NCBI GenBank assembly: GCA_910577325.1
Contig: CAJTMR010000002.1
Location: forward strand, 1 to 64,000
DNA length: 64,000 bases
Source of the DNA: an uncultured Parabacteroides sp.
GTDB lineage: Bacteria > Bacteroidota > Bacteroidia > Bacteroidales > Tannerellaceae
Direction of reading: 5' to 3'
In this document: one piece after another, positions 51,186 through 63,659 of the stretch
Layout: the number at the start of each line of letters is the position of its first letter
How positions within the stretch are numbered: the stretch's first letter is position 1
The notes under the pieces: model-generated
What the model was told of the DNA's origin: nothing
What the model saw: the letters and a program-made list of their open reading frames with translations, nothing else
Database searches by the model: none
Made by a program: the position numbers and the translations under genes

Positions 51186-51713
51186 ATGAATATGAAAGAC
51201 AAGGCTGAAATATATTTGGCAGGCGGTTGTTTCTGGGGTACTGAACATTTTTTGAAACAGATCAGAGGTGTGGAAACAACAGAAGTAGGCTATGCAAACA
51301 GTCAGGTTCCCAATCCTACATACAAAGATGTATGTACCGGGAATACCGGAGCTGTAGAAACGGTGAAGGTCGTTTATGACCCGCAAACGGTTGATCTGGA
51401 TCTATTGTTGAATCTGTATTTTCAGACGATAGATCCGACAAGTGTCAATCGTCAGGGCGGAGATAATGGTTTACAGTATCGTACGGGTATTTATTATACT
51501 GATAAAAAAGATGTACCGGTGATCGAAGACGCTATTAAAGGATTGGCAAAAGAATATACGAAGCCGATTGCTATCGAGGTGATACCGCTCGCTAATTTTT
51601 ATATAGCTGAAGAATATCATCAGGATTACTTGAATAAAAATGTGGGTGGTTATTGCCACATTAACCCGGAATTGTTTGAATTGGCACGGAAAACAAACGA
51701 AGAAAGAAAGTAG
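51186..51713 (+). CDS. msrA: Peptide-methionine (S)-S-oxide reductase MsrA
   Basis: This 175-residue enzyme reduces methionine-S-sulfoxide in proteins. The catalytic GGCFWGTEHFLKQIRGV motif is at the N-terminus. Other conserved parts are VGYANSQVPNPTYKDVCTGNTGA, YRTGIYY and EEYHQDYL. It lacks an MsrB domain and has no signal peptide, so it is a cytoplasmic single-domain form. A perfect 11-bp hairpin follows. Confidence 0.97.
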   Translation: MNMKDKAEIYLAGGCFWGTEHFLKQIRGVETTEVGYANSQVPNPTYKDVCTGNTGAVETVKVVYDPQTVDLDLLLNLYFQTIDPTSVNRQGGDNGLQYRTGIYYTDKKDVPVIEDAIKGLAKEYTKPIAIEVIPLANFYIAEEYHQDYLNKNVGGYCHINPELFELARKTNEERK

Positions 51714-51730
51714 GGTTTCAGTGCTACGGT

Positions 51731-51768
51731 GAGGTAGTGTCGGGATGTTTTTCCTTTGACACTACCTC
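51731..51768. terminator. Convergent terminator between msrA and the DUF418 gene
   Basis: GAGGTAGTGTC (51731-51741) pairs perfectly with GACACTACCTC (51758-51768). It lies between the two stop codons and can serve both genes, although the following T-run is short. Confidence 0.7.
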
Positions 51769-51774
51769 GGTACT

Positions 51775-52959
51775 TTATTTATCATTATCCGTAAACATCC
51801 ATGTCCATTTGTGCCAGATGCTTTCCAAAGGACCTTGTTTGTGGTTTGCCAGCCACCATTTGCAGAACCAAACTTGTAGCAGGAAGAGGACGAACCCGAT
51901 CAGCAAACTTGCCGTATAACCGCAATAAGGGGCTAAATAAAGTCCGAAAGGGAAATAAATAATAGCACCCAGAATTGACTGTCCAATATAATTAGTCAAG
52001 CTCATCTTTCCATAGAAGTGTAAAGCGGAAACTGCTTTTTTGAAACATTCTTTCTGGTACAAGATTATAAATGAGGAAACAAGGATGAGGGTAAATGCAA
52101 ATTTTTGCCACATGTCAAAAGCTGTTCCTGCAGTTTGTCTGACCAGGGCATTGTCGCTTGCCATGATTTGTTCCTTTAACGAATATAGTGGAGCGAAACA
52201 GATTGCTGCAATAATGAGGGTCTTTATCCAGAAGCGCAGATGAGAATCCGTGGTGATGAATAATTCTTTTCGACCGATATAAAATCCTGACAGGAACAAC
52301 CCAGCCGTTTGTAGGAAACGACCTGCCCCGATTGCCCAATACAAACTGGCTTTTTGTCCTAAAGTGACATTACCCCAGATAAAATCCCGGAAATCCCCGG
52401 CTTGGGTATATTCGGCAACTTCATTGTACATGGCACTTACGCCAAGATCAGGTAATGTATAGGCTGGATCAAGCAGGAATACTATGTAATGATACCATTC
52501 GATCGGTTGCAGCAGCAATATCGTAGCGGTCACAAGGATTGCTTTATTGCTCCATTTGCGAATTAGGAATAATATCAAACCTACTATGGCAAATAAAAGC
52601 AGTACATCTCCGGCTGGGAAAAAAGCAGCGTTCAGTGTCGCGAAACCAACAAGCAGAATCAATCGCCATAAAAAACGGTAACCGAAATCTTTTCCTTTCT
52701 TTTCCTGATTATGACACTGGATATAAAATGTAAATCCGAATAGGAGGGCGAAAATGGCATAAGCTTTACCTGCAAACAGGGAGAATGTGACGTTAAACAC
52801 TCCGTCATTAAGGACTGCCAGCCATGTAGGTTGTTCGGTCGGATAGACTGGAAAAATAAAATGTTCCAGATTATGTACTAAAATAATAGCCATGACGGCG
52901 AATCCTCTTAATGCATCAACCACTTCAATACGTGTGGGTTTACTTGCTGACAGTTCCAT
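51775..52959 (-). CDS. DUF418 membrane protein
   Basis: This 394-residue integral membrane protein has about ten hydrophobic segments. It starts with RIEVVDALRGFAVMAIILVHN, typical of the acyltransferase-like/DUF418 superfamily, and has a C-terminal DUF418 domain (about residues 230-385, including FHFYGKMSLTNYIGQS-like HFYGKMSLTNYI). The acyl-transfer role is presumed for the superfamily and is unproven for DUF418. It has a TAAATTTG -7 box 27 bp upstream. Confidence 0.9.
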   Translation of the reverse strand: MELSASKPTRIEVVDALRGFAVMAIILVHNLEHFIFPVYPTEQPTWLAVLNDGVFNVTFSLFAGKAYAIFALLFGFTFYIQCHNQEKKGKDFGYRFLWRLILLVGFATLNAAFFPAGDVLLLFAIVGLILFLIRKWSNKAILVTATILLLQPIEWYHYIVFLLDPAYTLPDLGVSAMYNEVAEYTQAGDFRDFIWGNVTLGQKASLYWAIGAGRFLQTAGLFLSGFYIGRKELFITTDSHLRFWIKTLIIAAICFAPLYSLKEQIMASDNALVRQTAGTAFDMWQKFAFTLILVSSFIILYQKECFKKAVSALHFYGKMSLTNYIGQSILGAIIYFPFGLYLAPYCGYTASLLIGFVLFLLQVWFCKWWLANHKQGPLESIWHKWTWMFTDNDK

Positions 52960-52985
52960 ATAAGTTGTTTGTAGAATTTAACAAC

Positions 52986-52993
52986 AAATTTAA
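52986..52993 (-). promoter_or_regulatory. Probable -7 box for the DUF418 gene
   Basis: The minus strand reads TAAATTTG, 27 bp before the ATG at 52959. Confidence 0.5.
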
Positions 52994-53163
52994 GTATTTA
53001 TTCCGGTAGAGCAATGATACTTTGTATATAAAAACTTTTCTTCTCCTCTTTGAAATTATGATTTTATCCGGAATCATGTTGGGTAGCGAATACATGACTT
53101 GCGTGGCTATTCATCCGTATGGATTAATTGAGTTGCCTGCTGCCGTTTTTCATTTTTTATTAA

Positions 53164-53171
53164 TACCTTTG
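53164..53171 (+). promoter_or_regulatory. Probable -7 box of the ilvE promoter
   Basis: TACCTTTG lies 29 bp upstream of the ilvE ATG and matches TAnnTTTG exactly. Confidence 0.5.
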
Positions 53172-53200
53172 CCTGTCAGTAATCTAATTTGAAATAAGAT

Positions 53201-54220
53201 ATGGAAAATATTAATTGGTCTGATCTGTCATTCGGCTATATGAAGACAGACTATAATGTAAGGTGTTACTATCGGGATGGTAAATGGGGCGAATTGGAAG
53301 TAAGTTCTTCCGAGATCATCAATATTCATATGGCTGCCACATGTTTGCATTATGGACAGGAGTCGTTTGAAGGGCTGAAGGCGTTCAAGGGAAAAGATGG
53401 TAAGATCCGTGTGTTCCGTATGGATGAGAACGGTAAACGTATGCAATCTTCCAGCCGTGGTATCAAAATGGCCGAACTGCCCGTTGAGAAGTTTGAGGAA
53501 GCTGTTCGCAAGGTAGTAAAACTGAACGAACGTTTTGTTCCGCCTTATGAAAGCGGGGCCGCCCTGTATATCCGCCCGTTGATGATCGGTTTGGGGGCCC
53601 AGGTGGGTGTGAGGCCGGCTCCCGAATATATGTTCATGGTGTTTGTAACGCCGGTGGGACCGTATTTCAAAGGAGGCTTCAAGCCTTCCAAAGTATGTAT
53701 CATGCGTGATTATGACCGCGCTGCTCCTCAGGGAACCGGTACGATCAAAGTCGGTGGCAATTATGCCGCCAGCCTCGTAGCAGGCGAAAAGGCTCACGAA
53801 CTGGGTTATGCCGCTGTTTTATATCTGGATCCGAAAGAAAAGAAATATCTGGATGAATGCGGTCCGGCCAACTTTTTCGGAATCCGTGGTAATAGTTATA
53901 TCACTCCGCAGTCTCATTCTATCCTGCCTTCCATCACGAACAAGAGTTTGCAGCAATTGGCAACCGATATGGGCCTGACAGTGGAACGCCGCCCGGTTCC
54001 GGTTGAAGAAATCGCAACGTTCGATGAAGCAGCCGAATGTGGAACTGCCGCAGTTATCGCTCCGATTTCACAGATCGACGACTTGGATATCAATAAGTCT
54101 TATGTGATTGCAAAAGACGGTAAGCCGGGACCTGTTTGCGAAAAACTATACAATAAATTGCGTGCTATCCAGTATGGTGACGAACCTGATACTTACGGCT
54201 GGGTAACGATAATAGAATAG
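53201..54220 (+). CDS. ilvE: Branched-chain amino acid aminotransferase
   Basis: This 339-residue fold-type IV PLP enzyme makes or degrades leucine, isoleucine and valine. The pyridoxal-binding lysine is in TGTIKVGGNYAASL. Other family features are GQESFEGLKAFKGKDGKIRVFR, LYIRPLMIG and the substrate-loop ECGTAAVIAP. Length and motifs fit the longer group II BCATs. It stands alone behind its own promoter. Confidence 0.96.
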   Translation: MENINWSDLSFGYMKTDYNVRCYYRDGKWGELEVSSSEIINIHMAATCLHYGQESFEGLKAFKGKDGKIRVFRMDENGKRMQSSSRGIKMAELPVEKFEEAVRKVVKLNERFVPPYESGAALYIRPLMIGLGAQVGVRPAPEYMFMVFVTPVGPYFKGGFKPSKVCIMRDYDRAAPQGTGTIKVGGNYAASLVAGEKAHELGYAAVLYLDPKEKKYLDECGPANFFGIRGNSYITPQSHSILPSITNKSLQQLATDMGLTVERRPVPVEEIATFDEAAECGTAAVIAPISQIDDLDINKSYVIAKDGKPGPVCEKLYNKLRAIQYGDEPDTYGWVTIIE

Positions 54221-54309
54221 TTAACAATAAAAAAAGATAATTGATAATTTAGAGTAGATATTTTTTGTCAAAATTGCAAACTCGGCATTGCAATATGGGA
54301 AAGAATATT

Positions 54310-54317
54310 TATATTTG
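54310..54317 (+). promoter_or_regulatory. Probable -7 box of the AAA ATPase gene
   Basis: TATATTTG lies 31 bp upstream of the TTG at 54348, which supports a start near there. Confidence 0.45.
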
Positions 54318-54347
54318 CCCCGTTAAATACAGTGGATAAATTGTCAA

Positions 54348-55541
54348 TTGTCAATCGAAAAGGTGGAAGCATTCTTTAAAACACATAAATACTTGGTTGA
54401 ACATTTGTATTCGCCGGTTCGCAGAGGGCTGATGGATGAGATCGACTGGAATGACCGGTTGATCGGTATTAAGGGTTCTCGCGGAGTGGGAAAGACTACT
54501 TTTCTGCTGGATTATGCCCGTGAACATTTTGGCACGGACAATAAGGAATGTCTTTACATAAATCTGAATCATTTTTATTTTACGGAACGTACGTTGGTTG
54601 ATTTTGCCTCTGAGTTCAGGGCAAAAGGGGGGAAAGTGCTGTTGATCGATCAAGTGTTCAAATATTCGGGGTGGTCGAAAGAACTCCGCTATTGTTACGA
54701 TAACTTCAACGACTTGAAGATCATTTTTTCCGGTTCTTCCGTCATGCGGTTAAAAGAGGAGAATCCTGATCTGTCAGGCAAGGTGGTTTCGTATAACTTG
54801 CGAGGTTTTTCATTCCGGGAATTTTTTAATCTGATGTCCGGGAATAGTTTTCCGGCTTATACGTTTGAAGATATATTGGCCGGCCATCAGGAAATAGCGA
54901 AAGGTATCTGCTCGGTGGGGAAACCGATGGCATATTTTCAGGATTATCTGCATCATGGTTTCTATCCTTTCTTCTTGGAGAAACGCAATTTCTCGGAGAA
55001 TCTGCTGAAGACCATGAATATGATGTTGGAAGTAGACGTGTTATACATAAAACAAATTGAACAAAGTTATCTGCCAAAATTGCGCAAGCTGCTTTACCTG
55101 TTAGCGACAAGTGCCCCTTGTACGCCCAATGTAAGCCAGTTGAGCAAAGATATAGAGACATCGCGGGCCACTGTGATGAACTATATCAAATATCTGGCCG
55201 ATGCTCGTTTGATGAATATGCTTTATCCGGTGGGAGAGTCCTTTCCCAAGAAACCCTCTAAAGTGTATATGTACAATTCCAATCTGATGTATCCTATCCG
55301 GCCGATGGAGGTGAATATGCAATCTGTCCGCGAATCATTCTTTTATAACCAGCTTTTGAAGGACAATAGATTGAATGAGGGCGGGAAGAACGCACATTTT
55401 TTAGTCAATGAAACGTACAATTTCAGGATTGAAGAAAACATGAAAGTGAAGAACAATCCTGATCTGTATTATGCAATCGATAAGGTCGAGGTAGGAGAGG
55501 ACAACATGATTCCGCTTTGGCTTTTCGGTTTTTTATATTGA
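54348..55541 (+). CDS. AAA/DUF4143 ATPase with altered Walker B
   Basis: This protein of up to 397 residues has an AAA_14-type ATPase domain (about residues 1-190) with Walker A GSRGVGKTTFLL and sensor IIFSGSSVMRL, and a C-terminal DUF4143 domain (about 230-395). The Walker B region reads VLLIDQVFKY where relatives have IDE(I/V)HKY, so the catalytic Glu is replaced by Gln. No ATG precedes Walker A. Likely starts are TTG at 54348, which lies in a TTGTCAATTG repeat, or GTG at 54363. The family is abundant in gut Bacteroidetes and its function is unclear. Confidence 0.85.
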   Translation: MSIEKVEAFFKTHKYLVEHLYSPVRRGLMDEIDWNDRLIGIKGSRGVGKTTFLLDYAREHFGTDNKECLYINLNHFYFTERTLVDFASEFRAKGGKVLLIDQVFKYSGWSKELRYCYDNFNDLKIIFSGSSVMRLKEENPDLSGKVVSYNLRGFSFREFFNLMSGNSFPAYTFEDILAGHQEIAKGICSVGKPMAYFQDYLHHGFYPFFLEKRNFSENLLKTMNMMLEVDVLYIKQIEQSYLPKLRKLLYLLATSAPCTPNVSQLSKDIETSRATVMNYIKYLADARLMNMLYPVGESFPKKPSKVYMYNSNLMYPIRPMEVNMQSVRESFFYNQLLKDNRLNEGGKNAHFLVNETYNFRIEENMKVKNNPDLYYAIDKVEVGEDNMIPLWLFGFLY

Positions 55542-55571
55542 AATCTTTTTAAATACTAATAGTAAAAGTCT

Positions 55572-59117
<3,546 letters not shown>

Positions 59118-59170
59118 TTTGATTTTGATCATCTAAGGGTGGAAATTCTTTTTCACCCGGATAAAATAGA

Positions 59171-59205
59171 AAGCGGAGTCTCGTATTTGAGATTCCGCTT
59201 TTTTA
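59171..59205 (+). terminator. nifJ intrinsic terminator
   Basis: AAGCGGAGTCTC pairs with GAGATTCCGCTT (one wobble) around a six-base loop, followed by a T-run. Confidence 0.9.
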
Positions 59206-59326
59206 TTATTCCGTAAAAGATCGGTAAAACGCTTTTATAATATGAAATTCATATCTTTCTGGTTTTCTTACGGAACAAAATGGAATCTTTCTGTGTTTAA
59301 TGAACGTATATGGTAAAAATAAAAAT

Positions 59327-59989
59327 ATGAATGTAACATATGAAGATGTCCGCAACTCCGAAGAGATCCGGACGTATATCAAACAAGCGGATGAGTCGTT
59401 GAAAGTAATCGGCTACACGGAGCATAGCTTTGCTCATTGCACGAAGGTGGCGAAAATCGCAGGGGATTTATTGGAGAAGTTGGGATATGATGTTCATGAG
59501 GTGGAATTAGCCCGTATAGCCGGTTTCATGCACGATATCGGCAATGTAGTGAACCGTATCGACCACGCCCAAAGTGGGGCTATGATGGCTTTTCGTGTTC
59601 TGGATAAGATGGGAATGCCACCTGAAGATGTGGCGACCGTTATTACAGCTATCGGGAACCATGACGAACAGACGGCTGCTGCTGTAAATGCCGTTGCAGC
59701 AGCTCTGATAATCGCTGATAAGACGGATGTACGCCGCAGCCGCGTCCGTAACCGTTCCACGATCAATTTCGATATTCATGACCGGGTAAATTATGCTGCC
59801 GAGAAATCGGATGTCATATTGGAGCCGGATTCGAAAACGATCACTCTTGATTTGAAGATCAATACTGAAATCTGTGCCGTGATGGACTATTTCGAGATTT
59901 TTACCGGACGGATGCTACTTTGCAGGAAAGCTGCGGAATTTCTTGGCCTGCAATTTAAGCTGAATATAAATGATGTTTATTTATTGTAA
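59327..59989 (+). CDS. HD-domain phosphohydrolase
   Basis: This 220-residue HD-superfamily protein has His33/His37, His-Asp at 69-70 (GFMHDIGN), NHDE near 111 and Asp131 (IADKTDVRRSR). Such proteins hydrolyse nucleotides or related phosphates with bound metal, and the substrate is unknown. I prefer the ATG at 59327 (MNVTYEDVRNSEE), which follows an A-rich stretch. An upstream ATG at 59300 would add nine residues. No partner gene is apparent. Confidence 0.88.
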   Translation: MNVTYEDVRNSEEIRTYIKQADESLKVIGYTEHSFAHCTKVAKIAGDLLEKLGYDVHEVELARIAGFMHDIGNVVNRIDHAQSGAMMAFRVLDKMGMPPEDVATVITAIGNHDEQTAAAVNAVAAALIIADKTDVRRSRVRNRSTINFDIHDRVNYAAEKSDVILEPDSKTITLDLKINTEICAVMDYFEIFTGRMLLCRKAAEFLGLQFKLNINDVYLL

Positions 59990-60064
59990 TATCATTAGTT
60001 TCATATATTTTGGAAAAAGTTTATCTTTATTGCGTTTTAACGGAATAAAGGTCCAATTAATCTA

Positions 60065-60779
60065 ATGAATATGAAACAGTTTTTATGCCTTCTTTTTTGC
60101 TTGTCTTTTCTCCATTCGTGAGATTATCCGGCCGGAAGATAAGAATATGTTCCTGAACAAAGCTGTCGTGTTTGCCTTGGAAAGTGAGAAAGCTCCTGAT
60201 AAGAAACTGTTCGTGGAGGTTGACCGAGCAATCGAACAAGGCGAGATCGTCGTGAATATGCCCGAACCTGTTATAAAATGTGAGGAAATGACGCTTGAAC
60301 AAATGTTTATTTGTTGTGTTCGTGTCAATAAGTTGCCGATAGACGATAAGGTAGTCTTGAATTATATCAGTGCCGTCAGTAAAGAATTGGGGCAGGAGTG
60401 CCGGCGTGACCAGTTTAAATTCCGTAAACTGAAAGAGGAATATCAGGCTCGCTTGGAAAAGGGAATGGCCGATTTTGATTTTGCGAAAACCTATTTCATA
60501 AAAGTGAACAATAACCATAAAGGTTATGACTTTGACCATAAGGGCTATCCATTATCCTATCCGGCACGTTCGGGGAGTTCTCCCAAACAATGTATTCCTT
60601 TCAGCGGTTTTAACTTCATGCCGGTTAATCCGGATCAGGCGTTCTTTATCCCTGTGAGTATGGATGATGCGGAAAAATATGAGAAGCGGAGCAGAGGGAC
60701 CGGCCAGAACGGCTATGTCAGTCCGTTGATATATACGGTTGTCTATTATAATTTGGTCGGGGCCGCTTTGTTTGAATGA
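60065..60779 (+). pseudogene. Lipoprotein gene frameshifted at its lipobox
   Basis: A lipoprotein-type signal (MNMKQFLCLLFCLSFLHS) starts at 60065 and hits TGA at 60119-60121. The remaining 219 codons continue in another frame from EIIRPEDKNM to the stop at 60777-60779. Restoring one TG after CATTCGTG would give LHSC-EIIRPEDK, a good lipobox and an intact protein of about 238 residues. The body is an unrecognised domain with CVRVNKLPIDDKVVLNYISA and SGFNFMPVNPDQAFFIPVS. Translation of a cytoplasmic 210-residue form from the ATG at 60147 is possible. Sequencing error is an alternative. Confidence 0.75.
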
Positions 60780-60797
60780 TCCGGAACGGCAGGAAAT

Positions 60798-60839
60798 AGT
60801 CTCTATTTATGACCTGATAAAAATATATAAATAGAGACT
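60798..60839. terminator. 13-bp hairpin between converging genes
   Basis: AGTCTCTATTTAT (60798-60810) pairs perfectly with ATAAATAGAGACT (60827-60839). It lies between the frameshifted lipoprotein gene and the porin gene, both of which end here. Confidence 0.65.
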
Positions 60840-60852
60840 TGAAAGAGAAGGT

Positions 60853-62028
60853 TTAAAATACTGGAATCGAATATACCAATCCTAATGAAATACGGTGCGT
60901 GTCGGGATCGACCGCACCCATGTCCAGAGCCGGCTTTTCGAGTTTAACGCCGCGATACGTGTAAAGGAGGAAGATAAAAAGGTCGCTGTTCTTGATTGGG
61001 AAAAATTCGAGGCTGCTTTGTGCATTCCAGGAACGGCGGTACATGCCTTTGGCAAACGGTCCGTTCGCTTTGTATATCCTTCCGGTTTCATAAGCGCCTT
61101 TCACGTAGACATTCCAGCGTGGATGAATCCGGTAGTCCACATCGGCGATGACCGATAGGTACTCCGTGTTGCAAGCTGTTTGGACCGTCTCAGGCAAGCG
61201 GCTGATAACGCCATGCTGATCCAATCCCTGCCGGGTATACATGATATCCAGATAAGTCAGCAGAGGACCTTTTTCGATCGTGTTGCCACAGGTGAAATAA
61301 TATGAATAACGTTTCTGTGTCTGTTGCCCCATGGCGGCGGCATAACGGAGTTGCAGGACACGATCGAAATAGTAACTGTTCCAGTTAACTGTGTACATGA
61401 AAGGCACTTTAGCCTCCCGTGTGTTTTCCGGTAGTCCGGTCGCATAGATTTCGTTGTCTTGTCCGCTCCGGTTGTTTACGATCTGAAAACAAAGTTCATG
61501 GTCCGGATTGATCTGCCAGTTGCCTGAAATACCTGCCTGATAACAGGTCAGAAGGTTGTTGAACTCGCTGAATTCACGGACTTTTATTGAATTGACAAAA
61601 TATTCGTATCCTCCGAAATTGACAAATTGTTTACCGATCGTAAAGCCGAATTTGTCATGTACTTTTAAATTGACATAAGCCAATTCGAGTGAGGACGAAA
61701 GGTTGTCCAGTGAATAAGGGTCTGAGTATTTGTTGAACGATTGCCGGTAATGATAGGAAAGGTTTTTCCAAACATCTCCTTTTATTTCCAATCGGACGCG
61801 ATTCAGCTTGAAGTTCATGCCGTCGAAATCGGAACCTGTGAAATTGGCGTTTGCCGAAGTGAAAAGCTGGAAATTCATTTCTGCGCTTTCAATTACTTTT
61901 TTCCCTCCAGTGAGCCGTTCGACTAAAGTCCGCTCTTGTCCGGGGACGGCTTCTTTTTCAATATCCTGTGCAAAGGCAGAGGGAACGGATATGAATAGTA
62001 ATGCCAATAAATAGAGTAGTGTTTTCAT
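60853..62028 (-). CDS. Porin of the OprO/OprP (phosphate-selective-like) family
   Basis: This 391-residue outer-membrane protein has a signal peptide (about residues 1-20, SAFAQ), a short linker and a beta-barrel of the porin O/P type, with NFKLNRVRLEIKGDVWKNLSY, FGFTIGKQFVNFGGYEYF and a C-terminal strand ending in Phe (LGLVYSIPVF). It probably allows diffusion of anions or small solutes. The substrate cannot be inferred. It has a TATATTTG -7 box 26 bp upstream. Confidence 0.88.
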   Translation of the reverse strand: MKTLLYLLALLFISVPSAFAQDIEKEAVPGQERTLVERLTGGKKVIESAEMNFQLFTSANANFTGSDFDGMNFKLNRVRLEIKGDVWKNLSYHYRQSFNKYSDPYSLDNLSSSLELAYVNLKVHDKFGFTIGKQFVNFGGYEYFVNSIKVREFSEFNNLLTCYQAGISGNWQINPDHELCFQIVNNRSGQDNEIYATGLPENTREAKVPFMYTVNWNSYYFDRVLQLRYAAAMGQQTQKRYSYYFTCGNTIEKGPLLTYLDIMYTRQGLDQHGVISRLPETVQTACNTEYLSVIADVDYRIHPRWNVYVKGAYETGRIYKANGPFAKGMYRRSWNAQSSLEFFPIKNSDLFIFLLYTYRGVKLEKPALDMGAVDPDTHRISLGLVYSIPVF

Positions 62029-62054
62029 GTTTGTAAATAAAATGTTTCAGCGTC

Positions 62055-62062
62055 CAAATATA
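62055..62062 (-). promoter_or_regulatory. Probable -7 box of the porin promoter
   Basis: The minus strand reads TATATTTG, 26 bp before the ATG at 62028. Confidence 0.55.
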
Positions 62063-62078
62063 GCAATTTTATATGACC

Positions 62079-62108
62079 TTTGGAAATCTGTAATTATTCT
62101 TACCTTTG
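62079..62108 (+). promoter_or_regulatory. Promoter of the HAD phosphatase-carbonic anhydrase pair
   Basis: TTTG (62079-62082) and TACCTTTG (62101-62108) are 18 bp apart, close to the Bacteroidetes -33/-7 arrangement. The ATG follows 30 bp later. Confidence 0.6.
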
Positions 62109-62138
62109 TTGAGATTTAAAAGGTAACGAATTTAGGTT

Positions 62139-62915
62139 ATGATTAAAGCGGTATTTTTTGATATTGATGGGACATTGGTTAGTTTTAAAACACATGTAGT
62201 CCCGAAATCCACCCTCCATGCGATTGAATTGTTGAAGAAGAAAGGAATAAAAGTTTTTATAGCGACTGGTCGTCATCGCCGTTCAATTAACAATCTGGGT
62301 GATCTTGAGTTTGATGGTTATGTGACGTTGAATGGCGGTTATGTGTATGCTGGAAAGGACGATGTGATTTATAAGCACAGCATTCCTGATAAGGATATCG
62401 AAGCCTTGGTGCGCTATCAGGAAAAGGAAGGAGAGTTTCCGTGTGCCTTCGTGCAGGAAGATGAGATTTTCATGAACTATATGGATGAAACGGTAAGCGA
62501 TGTGTTTCATTTGTTGAATTTCCCGGCTCCTCCAATTCGTCCGATCGAGGATATTTATGGAAAGACGGTTTATCAATTAATCGCCTTTTTTACTACAGAA
62601 CAGGAAAAAAGCATTATGAAGGTCTTGTCCCAATGTGAATCCACGCGGTGGAATCCGCTTTTTACGGATGTCGTACCACTTGGAAGCAGTAAACGGGTCG
62701 GGATTGACAAGATGCTGGAATATTTCCATATCGGTCTGGACGAATGTATGGCCTTCGGCGACGGAGGTAATGACATACAGATGCTTAGGCATGCCGGGAT
62801 CGGGATAGCTATGGGAAATGCGACCGAGGATGTGATGAGTGCAGCCGGGTATGTGACGACTTCTGTTGACGAGAACGGTGTGTACAATGCGTTGAAACAT
62901 TTCAACATTATTTGA
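62139..62915 (+). CDS. HAD-superfamily phosphatase, Cof type
   Basis: This 258-residue HAD IIB (Cof) hydrolase has nucleophile motif FFDIDGTLVS near residue 7, motif II FIATGRHR, a C2 cap (about 85-180) and motif IV AFGDGGNDIQML. Cof proteins dephosphorylate sugar phosphates, nucleotides or cofactors such as FMN. The substrate is not predictable. It is 32 bp upstream of the carbonic anhydrase gene and probably cotranscribed with it. Confidence 0.93.
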   Translation: MIKAVFFDIDGTLVSFKTHVVPKSTLHAIELLKKKGIKVFIATGRHRRSINNLGDLEFDGYVTLNGGYVYAGKDDVIYKHSIPDKDIEALVRYQEKEGEFPCAFVQEDEIFMNYMDETVSDVFHLLNFPAPPIRPIEDIYGKTVYQLIAFFTTEQEKSIMKVLSQCESTRWNPLFTDVVPLGSSKRVGIDKMLEYFHIGLDECMAFGDGGNDIQMLRHAGIGIAMGNATEDVMSAAGYVTTSVDENGVYNALKHFNII

Positions 62916-62947
62916 TTTTGAACTGTTATATAATAAATAGGGTAATT

Positions 62948-63490
62948 ATGATAGATGAATTATTGAAATTTAATCGTGAATTTGTAAAGAATAAAGGATA
63001 TGAGCGGTTTATCACCAATAAATATCCTGATAAGAAGATCGCGATAGTGTCTTGTATGGACACACGCCTTACGGAGTTGCTGCCAGCAGCTTTGGGTATA
63101 AAGAATGGAGATGTCAAGATTATCAAGAATGCAGGTGCTATTATATCCCATCCTTTCGGAAGTGTGATCCGGAGTCTGCTTGTGGCTATTTATGAATTGG
63201 GAGTGAACGAAGTCATGATTATAGGCCATACCGATTGTGGTGCTAAACATATGGATAGTGAACAGATGATCGAGGTAATGAAAAAGCGTGGCATTCCTTC
63301 GGAACATATCGATATGATGCGTTACTGTGGAATTGATTTCAAATCATGGTTGCGCGGCTTTGACACTCCGGAAGGTTCGGTTCGTGAAACAGTGGCTCAG
63401 GTACAAAAACATCCGCTGATTCCGAAAGATGTAACGGTTCGTGGATTTGTAATTGATTCGACTACAGGTAAATTGGATTCTATTGTTTAG
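62948..63490 (+). CDS. Beta-class carbonic anhydrase
   Basis: This 180-residue zinc enzyme interconverts CO2 and bicarbonate. Zinc ligands are Cys in VSCMDTRLTE and His/Cys in IGHTDCGAK, with the Asp-Arg pair of CMDTR completing the beta-CA site. It belongs to the short, cab-like clade. I start at 62948 (MIDELLKFNREF); the open frame extends 12 codons upstream over the end of the HAD gene and is less likely. Bicarbonate supply matters for anaerobic CO2 fixation and fatty acid synthesis. Confidence 0.93.
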   Translation: MIDELLKFNREFVKNKGYERFITNKYPDKKIAIVSCMDTRLTELLPAALGIKNGDVKIIKNAGAIISHPFGSVIRSLLVAIYELGVNEVMIIGHTDCGAKHMDSEQMIEVMKKRGIPSEHIDMMRYCGIDFKSWLRGFDTPEGSVRETVAQVQKHPLIPKDVTVRGFVIDSTTGKLDSIV

Positions 63491-63584
63491 ACGAATCGAG
63501 GCAAGAATTAATTGTCGAAAAATTAAATATGATTAAATGGTAAATATTATGTATGTTTTACAGCATAAATTCAAATAAAATATC

Positions 63585-63592
63585 TATCTTTG
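63585..63592 (+). promoter_or_regulatory. Probable -7 box for the small ORF at 63660
   Basis: TATCTTTG is an exact consensus match 67 bp upstream of the small ORF. Confidence 0.5.
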
Positions 63593-63659
63593 TACAGTAA
63601 ACAAAAAGAAAGTTTAGGTTTAGTTATTATTAATCGTTCTTCCGGCGTGGAGAACTTAA

